A stretch of DNA of 41,764 nt from the NCBI GenBank assembly GCA_947385875.1, contig CANDMV010000019.1:1-41764 (forward strand). Direction: 5' to 3'. Below are positions 1 to 7,448 of the stretch, piece after piece (the first letter of the stretch is position 1; the number at the start of each line of letters is the position of its first letter). Under the pieces are notes generated by a model. The model was not told the origin of the DNA and made no database searches. It saw only the letters and a list, made by a program, of their open reading frames with translations. A program made the translations under genes and the position numbers. The stretch is from an uncultured Eubacterium sp. (GTDB lineage Bacteria; Bacillota; Clostridia; Lachnospirales; Lachnospiraceae).

Positions 1-51
1 TCATGCCCTGTGGGTACATCTCACGGAAAGCATTTTTCAAACACGCTCTAG
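1..51 (-). mobile_element. Partial CTAG-bounded MITE-like element (one end)
   Basis: The stretch ends in TTTTTCAAACACGCTCTAG, the terminal inverted repeat of the complete element at 15251-15420. Its inner part, read on the reverse strand, also matches that element (the 'gctttccgtga...cccacagggcatga' stretch). The rest of the copy lies left of the window. No coding sequence is visible in it. Confidence 0.8.
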
Positions 52-93
52 TACAGCATTGCAGAAATAACGTATAAGACAAAGGAGTGTCAA

Positions 94-825
94 ATGATGA
101 AGAATGCATTGATAACAGGCGCATCTCATGGTATAGGAAAATCAATTTCGCGAAAGCTGGCGGCTGAAGGATGCCGGTTGGCTTTGAACTGCAAAAATAG
201 TAAAGATGAGCTTGAGGAGCTGTGCCGGGATCTGAGAGATAGTTATGGTACAGATGCGCTGCCGTTGATTGGGGATGTGGGAGATTATTTGGCGGTTGAC
301 AGGATGTTCTTACAGATAAAAGAATATTTTGGACATATAGACCTTTTGGTCAACAATGCAGGTATTTCTTATATAGGGCTGCTGAGTGATATGTCCCTGG
401 AGGACTGGCAGAAAATGATTGATACGAATCTATCTTCTGTATTTTACTGCTGTCGCCTGGCGGTTCCGGATATGGTAAGAAATAAATGCGGCAAGATTCT
501 GAATATTTCTTCGGTGTGGGGAGAGGTGGGAGCTTCCTGTGAAGCGGCCTATTCGGCTGCAAAAGGCGGTGTGAATGCATTAACGAAGGCACTGGCGAAG
601 GAACTGGCACCTAGTAATATTCAGGTAAATGCAATTTCGTGCGGATGCATTGATACCCGCATGAATGCATGTTTTGATGCTGTGGAGCGTCAACAGCTGG
701 AAGCAGATATACCATCGGGGAGGTATGGCACACCGGAGGAAGTGGCTCAGCTGGCATGGCAGCTGTTGTCAGGCAATGATTATCTGACAGGACAGGTGAT
801 TCGCATGGATGGAGGTTGGATTTAA
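94..825 (+). CDS. SDR-family reductase, EF-P 5-aminopentanone reductase (YmfI)-like
   Basis: A complete 243-residue classical short-chain dehydrogenase/reductase. The NAD(P)-binding glycine motif GASHGIG is at residues 9-15, NNAG at 87-90, and the catalytic triad is Ser140, Tyr153 and Lys157 (YSAAK). The pattern around 'ISSVWGEVGASCEAAYSAAKGG' and the C-terminal 'LTGQVIRMDGGWI' resembles the Firmicutes YmfI group, which reduces the 5-aminopentanone modification on elongation factor P, more than housekeeping FabG. No fatty-acid synthesis genes are nearby, which agrees. An AAAGGAG ribosome site at 81-87 fixes the ATG at 94; a second ATG follows directly. It stands alone, and the next gene has its own promoter. 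A FabG-like reductase of another substrate remains possible. Confidence 0.75.
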   Translation: MMKNALITGASHGIGKSISRKLAAEGCRLALNCKNSKDELEELCRDLRDSYGTDALPLIGDVGDYLAVDRMFLQIKEYFGHIDLLVNNAGISYIGLLSDMSLEDWQKMIDTNLSSVFYCCRLAVPDMVRNKCGKILNISSVWGEVGASCEAAYSAAKGGVNALTKALAKELAPSNIQVNAISCGCIDTRMNACFDAVERQQLEADIPSGRYGTPEEVAQLAWQLLSGNDYLTGQVIRMDGGWI

Positions 826-833
826 AAAAGTGA

Positions 834-862
834 TTGACATAATTCAATTGCAAGTATACAAT
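834..862 (+). promoter_or_regulatory. Sigma-A promoter of the HTH regulator gene
   Basis: TTGACA (834-839), a 17-bp spacer and TACAAT (857-862), in front of the regulator at 914. An inverted repeat AATTG-N8-CAATT covers the spacer and -10 and is a plausible operator, perhaps for autoregulation. Confidence 0.7.
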
Positions 863-913
863 TAAATATATTACGAAAATAGTAAGCTGATTCTGTGAGA
901 GGAATGTGATACG

Positions 914-1300
914 ATGTCAATGTCAGAAAGGATTCGTTTTCTTGTAAAGCGTCACCCAAAGAGTCGGCAGCAGATTGCGTCTGATTTATATATATCGGCA
1001 GACTGTCTTGGAAATTATATCACGGGACGACGCTGTCCTGATGCTGCGATGGTTCGGAAAATGGCCATGTATTTTCAAGTTTCAGCAGATTATATATTAT
1101 GCGTAGTGCCTGCGTTGGAAGATACATTTATGCTGCCTACAGTGGAGCAGGAGCAGGGGCTTTTAAGTCTGTTTCGTACTATGACGCCGATGCAGCGGGA
1201 AATTTTTCTGCACAGCGGTTATGGTATTGTAAATTATGTCTCTATACAGCAGGTGCTTCCCGTAATGGAGATACCCTGCGAGATGGAAAAAGAAATATAG
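914..1300 (+). CDS. Small XRE-type helix-turn-helix regulator
   Basis: A 128-residue protein with an N-terminal XRE/Cro-like HTH (about residues 5-62). The recognition part reads SRQQIASDLYISADCLGNYITG and is followed by the 'MVRKMAMYFQVSADYIL' helix pair typical of XRE proteins. The C-terminal half is unassigned. A GAGAGGA ribosome site lies about 10 nt before the ATG. It has a strong promoter upstream and an intrinsic terminator downstream, so it is monocistronic. The palindrome over its promoter suggests autorepression (inference). No effector or target can be read from the sequence. Confidence 0.75.
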   Translation: MSMSERIRFLVKRHPKSRQQIASDLYISADCLGNYITGRRCPDAAMVRKMAMYFQVSADYILCVVPALEDTFMLPTVEQEQGLLSLFRTMTPMQREIFLHSGYGIVNYVSIQQVLPVMEIPCEMEKEI

Positions 1301-1349
1301 AATAAATATGCCCAGAGGGAAAACAGAGAAAACGGATGTGGAAATTTAA

Positions 1350-1385
1350 AGGAACTGTATGAAACAGATCATGCAGTTCCTTTTT
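1350..1385 (+). terminator. Intrinsic terminator after the HTH gene
   Basis: AGGAACTG (1350-1357) pairs with CAGTTCCT (1374-1381) and is followed by a T run. It terminates the plus-strand regulator gene. The last four codons and stop of the convergent HAD gene lie inside the hairpin. Confidence 0.75.
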
Positions 1386-2028
1386 GAATGTATTCATATA
1401 CCTGCTGCGGTGTATCGGCAATGACCGACGCACCTTTCTGGCGGAGAAATTCTGCGTCACGAAAGCCCCAGGAAACAGATATGCATGGCAGGCCGGAATT
1501 GGCAGCTGTCTGAATATCCACATCGGAATCGCCCACATATACAGCTTCATTCTTGCTGCTGTTTAATTCAGTCAGGGCGTTTTCTACCATGTCTGGAGCA
1601 GGTTTCCTTCGAATGCCGTCCTTTTCACCGATTGCTGTCTGAACAAGTCCATGAAAATATGACTGGTTTAGTTCTTTTACGGCACTGTCCAGCTTATTTG
1701 ACACGATAGCCAGCCTGCAGCCGGCAGATTTCAGCTGCTGCAGCAGAGTCAGCACGCCGTCATAAGCCTGTGTATGGTCTTCACAATGCACTGTGTAATA
1801 AGCGCGGAATTCGGACAGGATTTCTTCAAACTGAGGAGTGTCGGCTCCGTCAGGCAGGGAACGTTCGATCAGCCTGCGGACGCCGTTTCCGACAAACGTA
1901 CGTATTTCTGCGAGTGTCCGCTGTGGATAGCCAAACTGGCTTAATGCGTGGTTTGTGGCGTTCATCAGATCTTCTAAAGTGTTTAATAAGGTTCCGTCCA
2001 GATCAAATACAACAGTTGTATATTTCAT
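1369..2028 (-). CDS. HAD-superfamily phosphatase (phosphoglycolate phosphatase/PpaX-like)
   Basis: A 219-residue HAD hydrolase. Motif I is FDLDGTLLNT (Asp9 and Asp11), motif II is the Ser in 'AIVSNK', a Lys lies in the 'KPAPDMV' region (motif III), and motif IV is GDSDVDIQTA. The alpha-helical cap between motifs I and II and the 'VGNGVRRLIERSLP' segment are typical of the Gph/PpaX group, which hydrolyses phosphoglycolate or pyrophosphate. The exact substrate cannot be told from sequence. It is convergent with the HTH gene, and its stop lies inside that gene's terminator stem. It appears monocistronic. Confidence 0.85.
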   Translation of the reverse strand: MKYTTVVFDLDGTLLNTLEDLMNATNHALSQFGYPQRTLAEIRTFVGNGVRRLIERSLPDGADTPQFEEILSEFRAYYTVHCEDHTQAYDGVLTLLQQLKSAGCRLAIVSNKLDSAVKELNQSYFHGLVQTAIGEKDGIRRKPAPDMVENALTELNSSKNEAVYVGDSDVDIQTAANSGLPCISVSWGFRDAEFLRQKGASVIADTPQQVYEYIQKGTA

Positions 2029-2128
2029 TTGTAATATCCTGCTTTCTTATGTATTTTTGTACTTCAGAGCATGGCGCTGAGACTTGAAGCCAAGCTTTTT
2101 GCATTGGTATACGCATGATTTTATGTGA

Positions 2129-3250
2129 TCAGCGTTCAATCGCATGATGAAGCAGATAATCCACCCAGATCGGGTAATGACTGGTATCTACATGCAGTCC
2201 GTCTTTTGTATACATAGATGCAAGATTTCCGTTTGCATCTGCATAGAGTTCGTCGATATCTAGGTAGAAGATATTTTTGGAATCTGCAAGCTTTTGGGAT
2301 GCTTCGTTGCGCAGTGACAGATTTTTGTTGTTTAAAGAACCGTTCATATCCTGTGTGCGGTAGCTCATTGGAATATTTCCTTGTATATAAATGACTGCCT
2401 CCGGCTGCGTCTTTCGTACAGTGTCCAAGATCTCTGTATATTGTTCGGTGAACCAGTCCAGATCGCCTGCGGATATATCGTTAATGCCGATCATGATATA
2501 GACCTTTTTAAAAGAGTGTCTGCTTAGAGCTTCTTTCACGGAAATCATCGTACCGCTTTCGTAAACAATCCGTTTGGTTAAGATGCTTCCAATTCCAATT
2601 CCAGTCTTGGCATAGTAGGTGGCATTAGGAAGCAGATTGCTCTGCTGCATACCTACGGTTCTGGAATCGCCGATAAAGACTGCATCTGAAAAATAATCCT
2701 GTGTTACATTTTTAAATGTGTCAGAACGGCTCGATTCTTGGCTTTGTTTATCCGTGTCCTTGTCTGCAGATTTTTTTTGTTCAGCTGAATCTGACTTAGT
2801 CTGCCCGGCAGATTTTGAGTCGGTTTGTGCGGGCTTCTGCTTGTCTGTCTGACTGCTTGTTCTGCCCGGCTGTGTGTCGGTCTGTCTGGTCGGCTCAGTC
2901 TTTGATGAGCCGGCTTGTCCGCCCTGCTGTGTGTCGGAAGATTTCTTCACAGAGCCGGAGTCCTGATCTGTCAGGTTATGCTGTTCATAGTAAATTCCGT
3001 CAGAGCCGGTATTTTCCCGTATCTGATTTACAATCTGGTGTTCTCTGCTGGCGATGGAAACGGGTGTGCTGTTGTTTTCAGCGCCGTTTTTTTCATTTGC
3101 GTCTGAGTCTCCTGTTTCTAACAGGACTGCTAACTGAACCGCTTTTAAATGTGATCGATAGGCATCTATAGCAAACAAAATCACGATCGTAAGTGTAGCT
3201 GTTCCCAGTAAGCCGATTAAAACTCTTCCTGCAGTTTTCAAATTTTTCAC
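2129..3250 (-). CDS. Membrane-anchored SGNH/GDSL-type hydrolase
   Basis: About 373 residues. One N-terminal membrane segment (about 9-29) is followed by a long S/T/Q/K/D-rich linker (about 95-178) that would cross the cell wall, then an extracellular SGNH hydrolase domain. Its motifs are FIGDSRTVG (nucleophile Ser196), GINDIS (block III) and DGLHVD (Asp350/His353). Members of this fold remove acyl groups, often O-acetyl from wall or surface polymers; the substrate here is unknown. The longest frame starts with GTG at 3250, but the AAAGG ribosome site abuts that codon. The TTG at 3241 is spaced better, so the true start may be 3241. It lies downstream of the VanZ-like gene on the same strand, and a weak -10 near 3285 may allow separate expression. 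Confidence 0.8.
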   Translation of the reverse strand: MKNLKTAGRVLIGLLGTATLTIVILFAIDAYRSHLKAVQLAVLLETGDSDANEKNGAENNSTPVSIASREHQIVNQIRENTGSDGIYYEQHNLTDQDSGSVKKSSDTQQGGQAGSSKTEPTRQTDTQPGRTSSQTDKQKPAQTDSKSAGQTKSDSAEQKKSADKDTDKQSQESSRSDTFKNVTQDYFSDAVFIGDSRTVGMQQSNLLPNATYYAKTGIGIGSILTKRIVYESGTMISVKEALSRHSFKKVYIMIGINDISAGDLDWFTEQYTEILDTVRKTQPEAVIYIQGNIPMSYRTQDMNGSLNNKNLSLRNEASQKLADSKNIFYLDIDELYADANGNLASMYTKDGLHVDTSHYPIWVDYLLHHAIER

Positions 3251-3435
3251 CCTTTCATATAGTTCAGATTAGATCTGCTGCTTCCATCATAACATAAAAG
3301 GGGTCGCAGATAAAGACTTATCGCAAATAAAATCGGAAAAATCAATAGATTTATTGACAAATTATCTCATAATTTTACTTTGCCAAATGAAAGCTGCTTC
3401 TGCATGACTGCCGAATTCTATATAATAGAAGCTTT

Positions 3436-4854
3436 TTACATGACTGCCGGTATTTGAATAGAAGCTTCTTCATCATTCACACTGCCGTCAAATGAATAGA
3501 CCGGCTGGTAAAAACCTTTAGAATCGGCTACATAGTCTAATCGAACACGGTCTATGACAATGGATATAATATCGCCGTCTGAATTATCCGCACGGAAATT
3601 CCCCTTTTTCAGCTGGTCATAAGCATCCTGCTCAGATCTGATTCTGCAGTCTTTATATTTTTGGTAAGTTATGATTTTATTGTCAAAGGAACTGATTTTA
3701 TGATTGGAATTAAATCTGCATGTCAATGTGCCTTTGCAAAAGCTGTCTTGTACAGCATCTTCTACAGTAAAGACATAGCTGCCTTCTTTCGTATCCTCAA
3801 AAAAACTGCCCTCAGGAATCTGAATCCCAAGCTGACTTAATGAAGATTGTATTTCATCCCGGCTGCATCCGGATTCTCCGGTAATATCCTCATTATCTAT
3901 GAGCTGTGTAAAGTCTGTAAAGTTCACTGTGCATCCGGCAAAATCAATCCAGATATTATAATTCCTTCCAATGCTCCAATAAATGGCGGTCTCGTCATAA
4001 ATGTCATTTTCAGTTTCGTCAATCTGTGTGCCGAGCTTTTCAAACAGAGACTGTGCGATATCGTGAGTCTTTGATTCATCTGCGATAGGCATCTGATAAA
4101 CAGGAGCGGCAGCTTCCTGCTCTGATAAATTTGTGTGCAGCTGTATATCCGCAGAGGACAGATCCGCCCTGCTGATATACTGAATCGGAAGGTTGCCATA
4201 CTCCTTAAAATGATATATGGTAAAAATAGTCCCGAACAATGCAGCAGTAAATACAAGAGGCAGCTGGCATACAAGCATCCGGGACAGTGAAGCCGGACGA
4301 GAGCTGCGTCTGCTGTGCCAAAAGTGCAGCAGGCGGTAAATGCCAAAACCGATCATGGTGCCTAATAAGTTGTTAAATATATCATCCGGTTCAAATATGC
4401 CGCGTTTGAAAATAAGCTGTGCTAATTCTATACACAGAGTAAATGCGAGTCCTGCCAGATAAGTATGGACAGGACGCTGCCAGTGCCTGCTGTATAATGG
4501 AAGCAGCAGGCCGAAAGGAACGAACATGAAAATATTTAAAATAATATTGCGCCATTCCCGTATGGAAAAATCAGTCCAGGCTTTGCGGTAAGCGATAAAC
4601 GGCCTTAAGTCAATCCGGCCGTTTTCCCACATGCCGGCCCTGTCTAACATCGTAGCGCCAAGCACTATGATAAAGTAGCAGAGGAGGACTGCAGCAGCTG
4701 CAAGTTTTTTGAATGGAAAGGTGGCTGTACCATGTAATAATTTTTTGTATACCGCAAAATAACCGATACAGAAGATTCCTATCATCAGCGCTGCTGCCGC
4801 CGCTCCTAATCTAAGATATGTTTCGGCTATTTGTATTAAGTCCGTTACCCTCAT
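3436..4854 (-). CDS. VanZ-like membrane protein with extracytoplasmic C-terminal domain
   Basis: A 472-residue protein. The N-terminal part (about 1-180) has four membrane helices and the VanZ signature: 'VPFGLLLPLY', an acidic 'CIELAQLIFKRG' helix and 'DDIFNNLLGTMIGFGIY'. A fifth helix near 195-215 leads into about 250 residues of soluble, D/E-rich sequence with no family I recognise, probably outside the membrane. VanZ itself gives low-level teicoplanin resistance by an unknown mechanism, and most homologues are uncharacterised. The AAAGGA site is 9 nt before the ATG. It lies between the SEDS fusion and the SGNH hydrolase on the same strand, which fits an envelope-modification cluster. Confidence 0.8.
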   Translation of the reverse strand: MRVTDLIQIAETYLRLGAAAAALMIGIFCIGYFAVYKKLLHGTATFPFKKLAAAAVLLCYFIIVLGATMLDRAGMWENGRIDLRPFIAYRKAWTDFSIREWRNIILNIFMFVPFGLLLPLYSRHWQRPVHTYLAGLAFTLCIELAQLIFKRGIFEPDDIFNNLLGTMIGFGIYRLLHFWHSRRSSRPASLSRMLVCQLPLVFTAALFGTIFTIYHFKEYGNLPIQYISRADLSSADIQLHTNLSEQEAAAPVYQMPIADESKTHDIAQSLFEKLGTQIDETENDIYDETAIYWSIGRNYNIWIDFAGCTVNFTDFTQLIDNEDITGESGCSRDEIQSSLSQLGIQIPEGSFFEDTKEGSYVFTVEDAVQDSFCKGTLTCRFNSNHKISSFDNKIITYQKYKDCRIRSEQDAYDQLKKGNFRADNSDGDIISIVIDRVRLDYVADSKGFYQPVYSFDGSVNDEEASIQIPAVM

Positions 4855-4961
4855 AACGATAATCCTTTCGTTTTCTTTACAATTTATTTCTTTTTATTAC
4901 AAATTTTTTAAGCTGATAGTGAATTTGTCGTAGCAGTCCAGACAGCCCGGCAGATTTACCC

Positions 4962-4977
4962 TGTCTGAACTGTTACG
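4962..4977 (+). repeat. Short dispersed repeat TGTCTGAACTGTTACG
   Basis: The same core recurs at 31121-31136, 32140-32152 and, inverted, at 20618-20638. Here it lies in the 155-bp space between the SEDS fusion gene and the VanZ-like gene, beside a 'gacagcccggcagattt' stretch like part of the 31.6 kb repeat. Confidence 0.5.
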
Positions 4978-5009
4978 CTTTGCAGGCATTTTCGAAATTT
5001 GTGATATGT

Positions 5010-6518
5010 TTATGATATGGCTTTTCGGCAGGCTTTTGTATCGGGCTCCGGCAGAACGTCTTGGTAGCGATATATACTGAGCAGAATACCAAGGAAAATG
5101 CACGTCTGTATCATACTGCCGCCTCCATATGAGACAAGCGGCAGATATAGGCTGGCCGTTGGCAGAAGCCCCAGATTTACCAAAATATATTCGATAGACT
5201 GAATGAAAAAATGCATACTGCATCCAAGGCCCATAATCATGCCAAGCTGATTTGGCTGATGGATGGAAATATGAATCAGCCTTATGCCGAGCATGATGAT
5301 TAACAGTGTAAGTGCTGCGGCAAAAAGCATGCCGAAAGATCCTATGATACTGGTGATCATAAAATCAGTCGAGAAATTCGGCAGGTAACTGGGGATGGAC
5401 AAGTTTTTATTTGAGCCGATCAGCATGCTGCTGCTTAAAATGTCATGGATCAAGCAGCCGACATATCCATTTCCTGAAGGGTCCTTATTGGGATTCAGCC
5501 ATGCTTCGATTCTGGCGGTCTGGAATGGTGTATGAAAGACCCTAATGATTACAAATATACAATATACTGTCAGTCCTGTTATAATACCCAAGGCTGCGAG
5601 GCTGTGCAGTTTGGAATTGTGTCTGGCAAAGCAGCGAGCCGGCAGAGAATGATTTGGCGCATGAGTGCCGAGGCTGTTATCGGACGTATGACAGCCAGAA
5701 TCATTATCGGACACATGAGTGCCGGAGACTCTGTTGGAATGCTCCGAGGCAGAAAAGCCGCTATGCTTTGTGTCAGGTGTTTTGAACCAGCCTTTTGCAG
5801 CAGCTGTAAAAAACATTGCAGATAAAATCAATGCTAGATTTAAAAGTAATGATAAATGGCCGATCCATACCGCAAGTAAAATCGGAGGGATTAAGTATAA
5901 CAAAGCTTTCATGAGCGGCCGTTTCCCGCTGTTGCGATATGAATACATTACTGCGCCATATGCTGGGATATAAAGATATAAAAGTGGTTCTAATGATAAA
6001 TACATTCCAGCTAGGTAAATTCTTCTGGAGTTTATATTTCCAGAGTATCCGTTGTTAAATAATAAAGTTAAAAATAGAAATAATAAAATTCCTATACAGA
6101 TCCTGCGGCTGAATTTTGCTATCCGTGTATAGTCAGTTAGATATACAATGCAAAGTACAAAAAATCCCAGTATTGCATAAAAGCATTGTCTTAGAAAAAG
6201 GTCTGGGCTTGTATGCGTCTGTCCCTCTGCATTCAGCAGGTATTGAATGATAACACCGGCAGCACATAAAATGGCGATGACCGCAAGCATTCCCCATGCT
6301 GGTCTGGGTTTATGAATCATGTCTAAGGCGGTTCCTGTCTCTATAGGGTCGCCCATATCAGCTACAGCTTTCTCTTCGGCTTCATTTTCATCCAGTCCTT
6401 GCGATATGTATTCAGCTTTTTGATCGTCAATGTGGCTTTTTACTTCCTGACGGATTCGTTCTTTTGCATGTCTTTCTCGAATCTGGGCAAGAAGTGTTTC
6501 CATATATTTTTTTTCCAT
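5010..6518 (-). CDS. HAAS-domain/SEDS (FtsW/RodA/SpoVE-like) fusion protein
   Basis: A 502-residue protein with two parts. Residues 1-72 are a soluble helical HAAS/permease-prefix domain ('ERIRQEVKSHIDDQKAEYI...ENEAEEKAVADMGDP'). Residues 75-490 are a polytopic SEDS family domain. The SEDS signatures are 'WLNPNKDPSGNGY', with the equivalent of the catalytic Asp at 346, 'PNFSTDFM' and 'LPLVSYGGGSM'. SEDS proteins are peptidoglycan glycosyltransferases. The usual 'EEG' after TDF is replaced by 'IGSFG'. A hydrophilic loop at about 250-295 holds repeated T/H/S/D motifs. HAAS proteins are normally paired with PadR regulators, and padR is directly upstream. It is probably a regulated accessory SEDS protein, not the housekeeping FtsW or RodA (inference). 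Confidence 0.8.
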   Translation of the reverse strand: MEKKYMETLLAQIRERHAKERIRQEVKSHIDDQKAEYISQGLDENEAEEKAVADMGDPIETGTALDMIHKPRPAWGMLAVIAILCAAGVIIQYLLNAEGQTHTSPDLFLRQCFYAILGFFVLCIVYLTDYTRIAKFSRRICIGILLFLFLTLLFNNGYSGNINSRRIYLAGMYLSLEPLLYLYIPAYGAVMYSYRNSGKRPLMKALLYLIPPILLAVWIGHLSLLLNLALILSAMFFTAAAKGWFKTPDTKHSGFSASEHSNRVSGTHVSDNDSGCHTSDNSLGTHAPNHSLPARCFARHNSKLHSLAALGIITGLTVYCIFVIIRVFHTPFQTARIEAWLNPNKDPSGNGYVGCLIHDILSSSMLIGSNKNLSIPSYLPNFSTDFMITSIIGSFGMLFAAALTLLIIMLGIRLIHISIHQPNQLGMIMGLGCSMHFFIQSIEYILVNLGLLPTASLYLPLVSYGGGSMIQTCIFLGILLSIYRYQDVLPEPDTKACRKAIS

Positions 6519-6607
6519 ACTATTTAAGTCTCCTAATTATTTCATATTTATATAAAGATTTAATTTTGGCATATTAGTTGCAAAATACTTATTACATAAG
6601 CTTGTTT

Positions 6608-6937
6608 CTATATTGCGATATAAAGCACGTCTGCAACAGCCTGGGCATAAATCTGCCATTCTTCTTTTTTCTGCTTTAAGAGTCTGCGGCCTGAGTTAGT
6701 GATTTGATAGTATTTGCGTATTTTTCCGCCTGCTTCTGACTCATAGGAAGTCAATAAGCCTTTGCTTTCCAGTGAATGCAGCAGCGGATACAGTGTACCG
6801 GCTTTTAGTTCAAATACATCTTTGGAACGCTTTCTGAGCGTGTCGATCATTTCATAGCCGTACAGATCCTTTTCCTCTAACAGACGCAGGATTAGGATGG
6901 TTGTACTCCCTGAAATTAAGCTTTTATCAATGTTCAT
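6608..6937 (-). CDS. PadR-family transcriptional repressor
   Basis: A 109-residue winged-helix protein with the PadR signature: 'ILRLLEEKDLYGYEMIDTLRKRS', 'GTLYPLLHSLESKGLLTSYE' and 'RKYYQITNSGRRLLKQKKEEW'. AGGAGG lies 7 nt before the ATG. It is the first gene of the minus-strand cluster padR, HAAS-SEDS, VanZ-like, SGNH. PadR proteins of this type usually repress their own operon and are often induced by cell-envelope stress. Four TATCG-type palindromes sit upstream at 6980-7104 and are the obvious candidate operators. Confidence 0.9.
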   Translation of the reverse strand: MNIDKSLISGSTTILILRLLEEKDLYGYEMIDTLRKRSKDVFELKAGTLYPLLHSLESKGLLTSYESEAGGKIRKYYQITNSGRRLLKQKKEEWQIYAQAVADVLYIAI

Positions 6938-6979
6938 ATTGATACCTCCTGACTATTTGTGATAATTAAGTGAGAGTTA

Positions 6980-7104
6980 TATATCGGTGCCGATCTGTCA
7001 TGAAAAATATTTTATATCGATTGTGATTGCTCATGAGCATCGTTTACAATTTATAATATCGATGACCGATATATTATGAGAGCATTTTATATCGATAACC
7101 GATA
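6980..7104 (-). promoter_or_regulatory. Array of TATCG-N5-CGATA operator-like palindromes upstream of padR
   Basis: Four related sites: ATCGG-tg-CCGAT (6983-6994), TATATCGATTGTGATTG (7013-7029, degenerate), ATATCG-atgac-CGATAT (7056-7072) and TATCG-ataac-CGATA (7090-7104). The spacing suggests binding by a dimeric winged-helix protein, most simply PadR itself. TATAAA-like -10 boxes of the minus strand lie among them. Confidence 0.6.
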
Positions 7105-7136
7105 AATGTCAAGAAAAATTTTTCTGATAAGAATTA

Positions 7137-7448
7137 TTATATTTCTATAAGTGTCCATTTGCAGTTTTCTTTTGTATAGACGAGCTTTACCGTCTCCATT
7201 TGCCCGCCCAGATTGATTCTGCACAAGTGTTCAACGGTCTTTATGCCGGAATAGTTTTTTTCTTCGGAGGTCAACAGCTGTATATCCCGGATTGTATATA
7301 GGCGGCCTTGTTCGTCCATGACTTTGATGAGTCTTGGAATGCTTTTGCCTTTGCTGGTAAACCAGCAGTCACAGGCGATTTCACGCTGGATGCCGTGCAG
7401 AATGCCATGTTCTCTTTGTTCCGTAAGATCGCCTATTCGAAACGCCAT
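7137..7448 (-). CDS. Hypothetical protein translationally coupled to the Y-family polymerase gene
   Basis: A 103-residue soluble protein of no family I recognise. It is beta-rich in appearance, with segments such as 'RLYTIRDIQLLTSE' and 'METVKLVYTKENCKWTLIEI'. Its ATG overlaps the stop codon of the upstream polymerase gene as TAATG, so translation is probably coupled. This position matches that of small partner genes of Y-family polymerases elsewhere (for example YolD with UvrX in Bacillus), but no YolD sequence motif is visible. A role with the polymerase is inference only. Confidence 0.7.
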   Translation of the reverse strand: MAFRIGDLTEQREHGILHGIQREIACDCWFTSKGKSIPRLIKVMDEQGRLYTIRDIQLLTSEEKNYSGIKTVEHLCRINLGGQMETVKLVYTKENCKWTLIEI

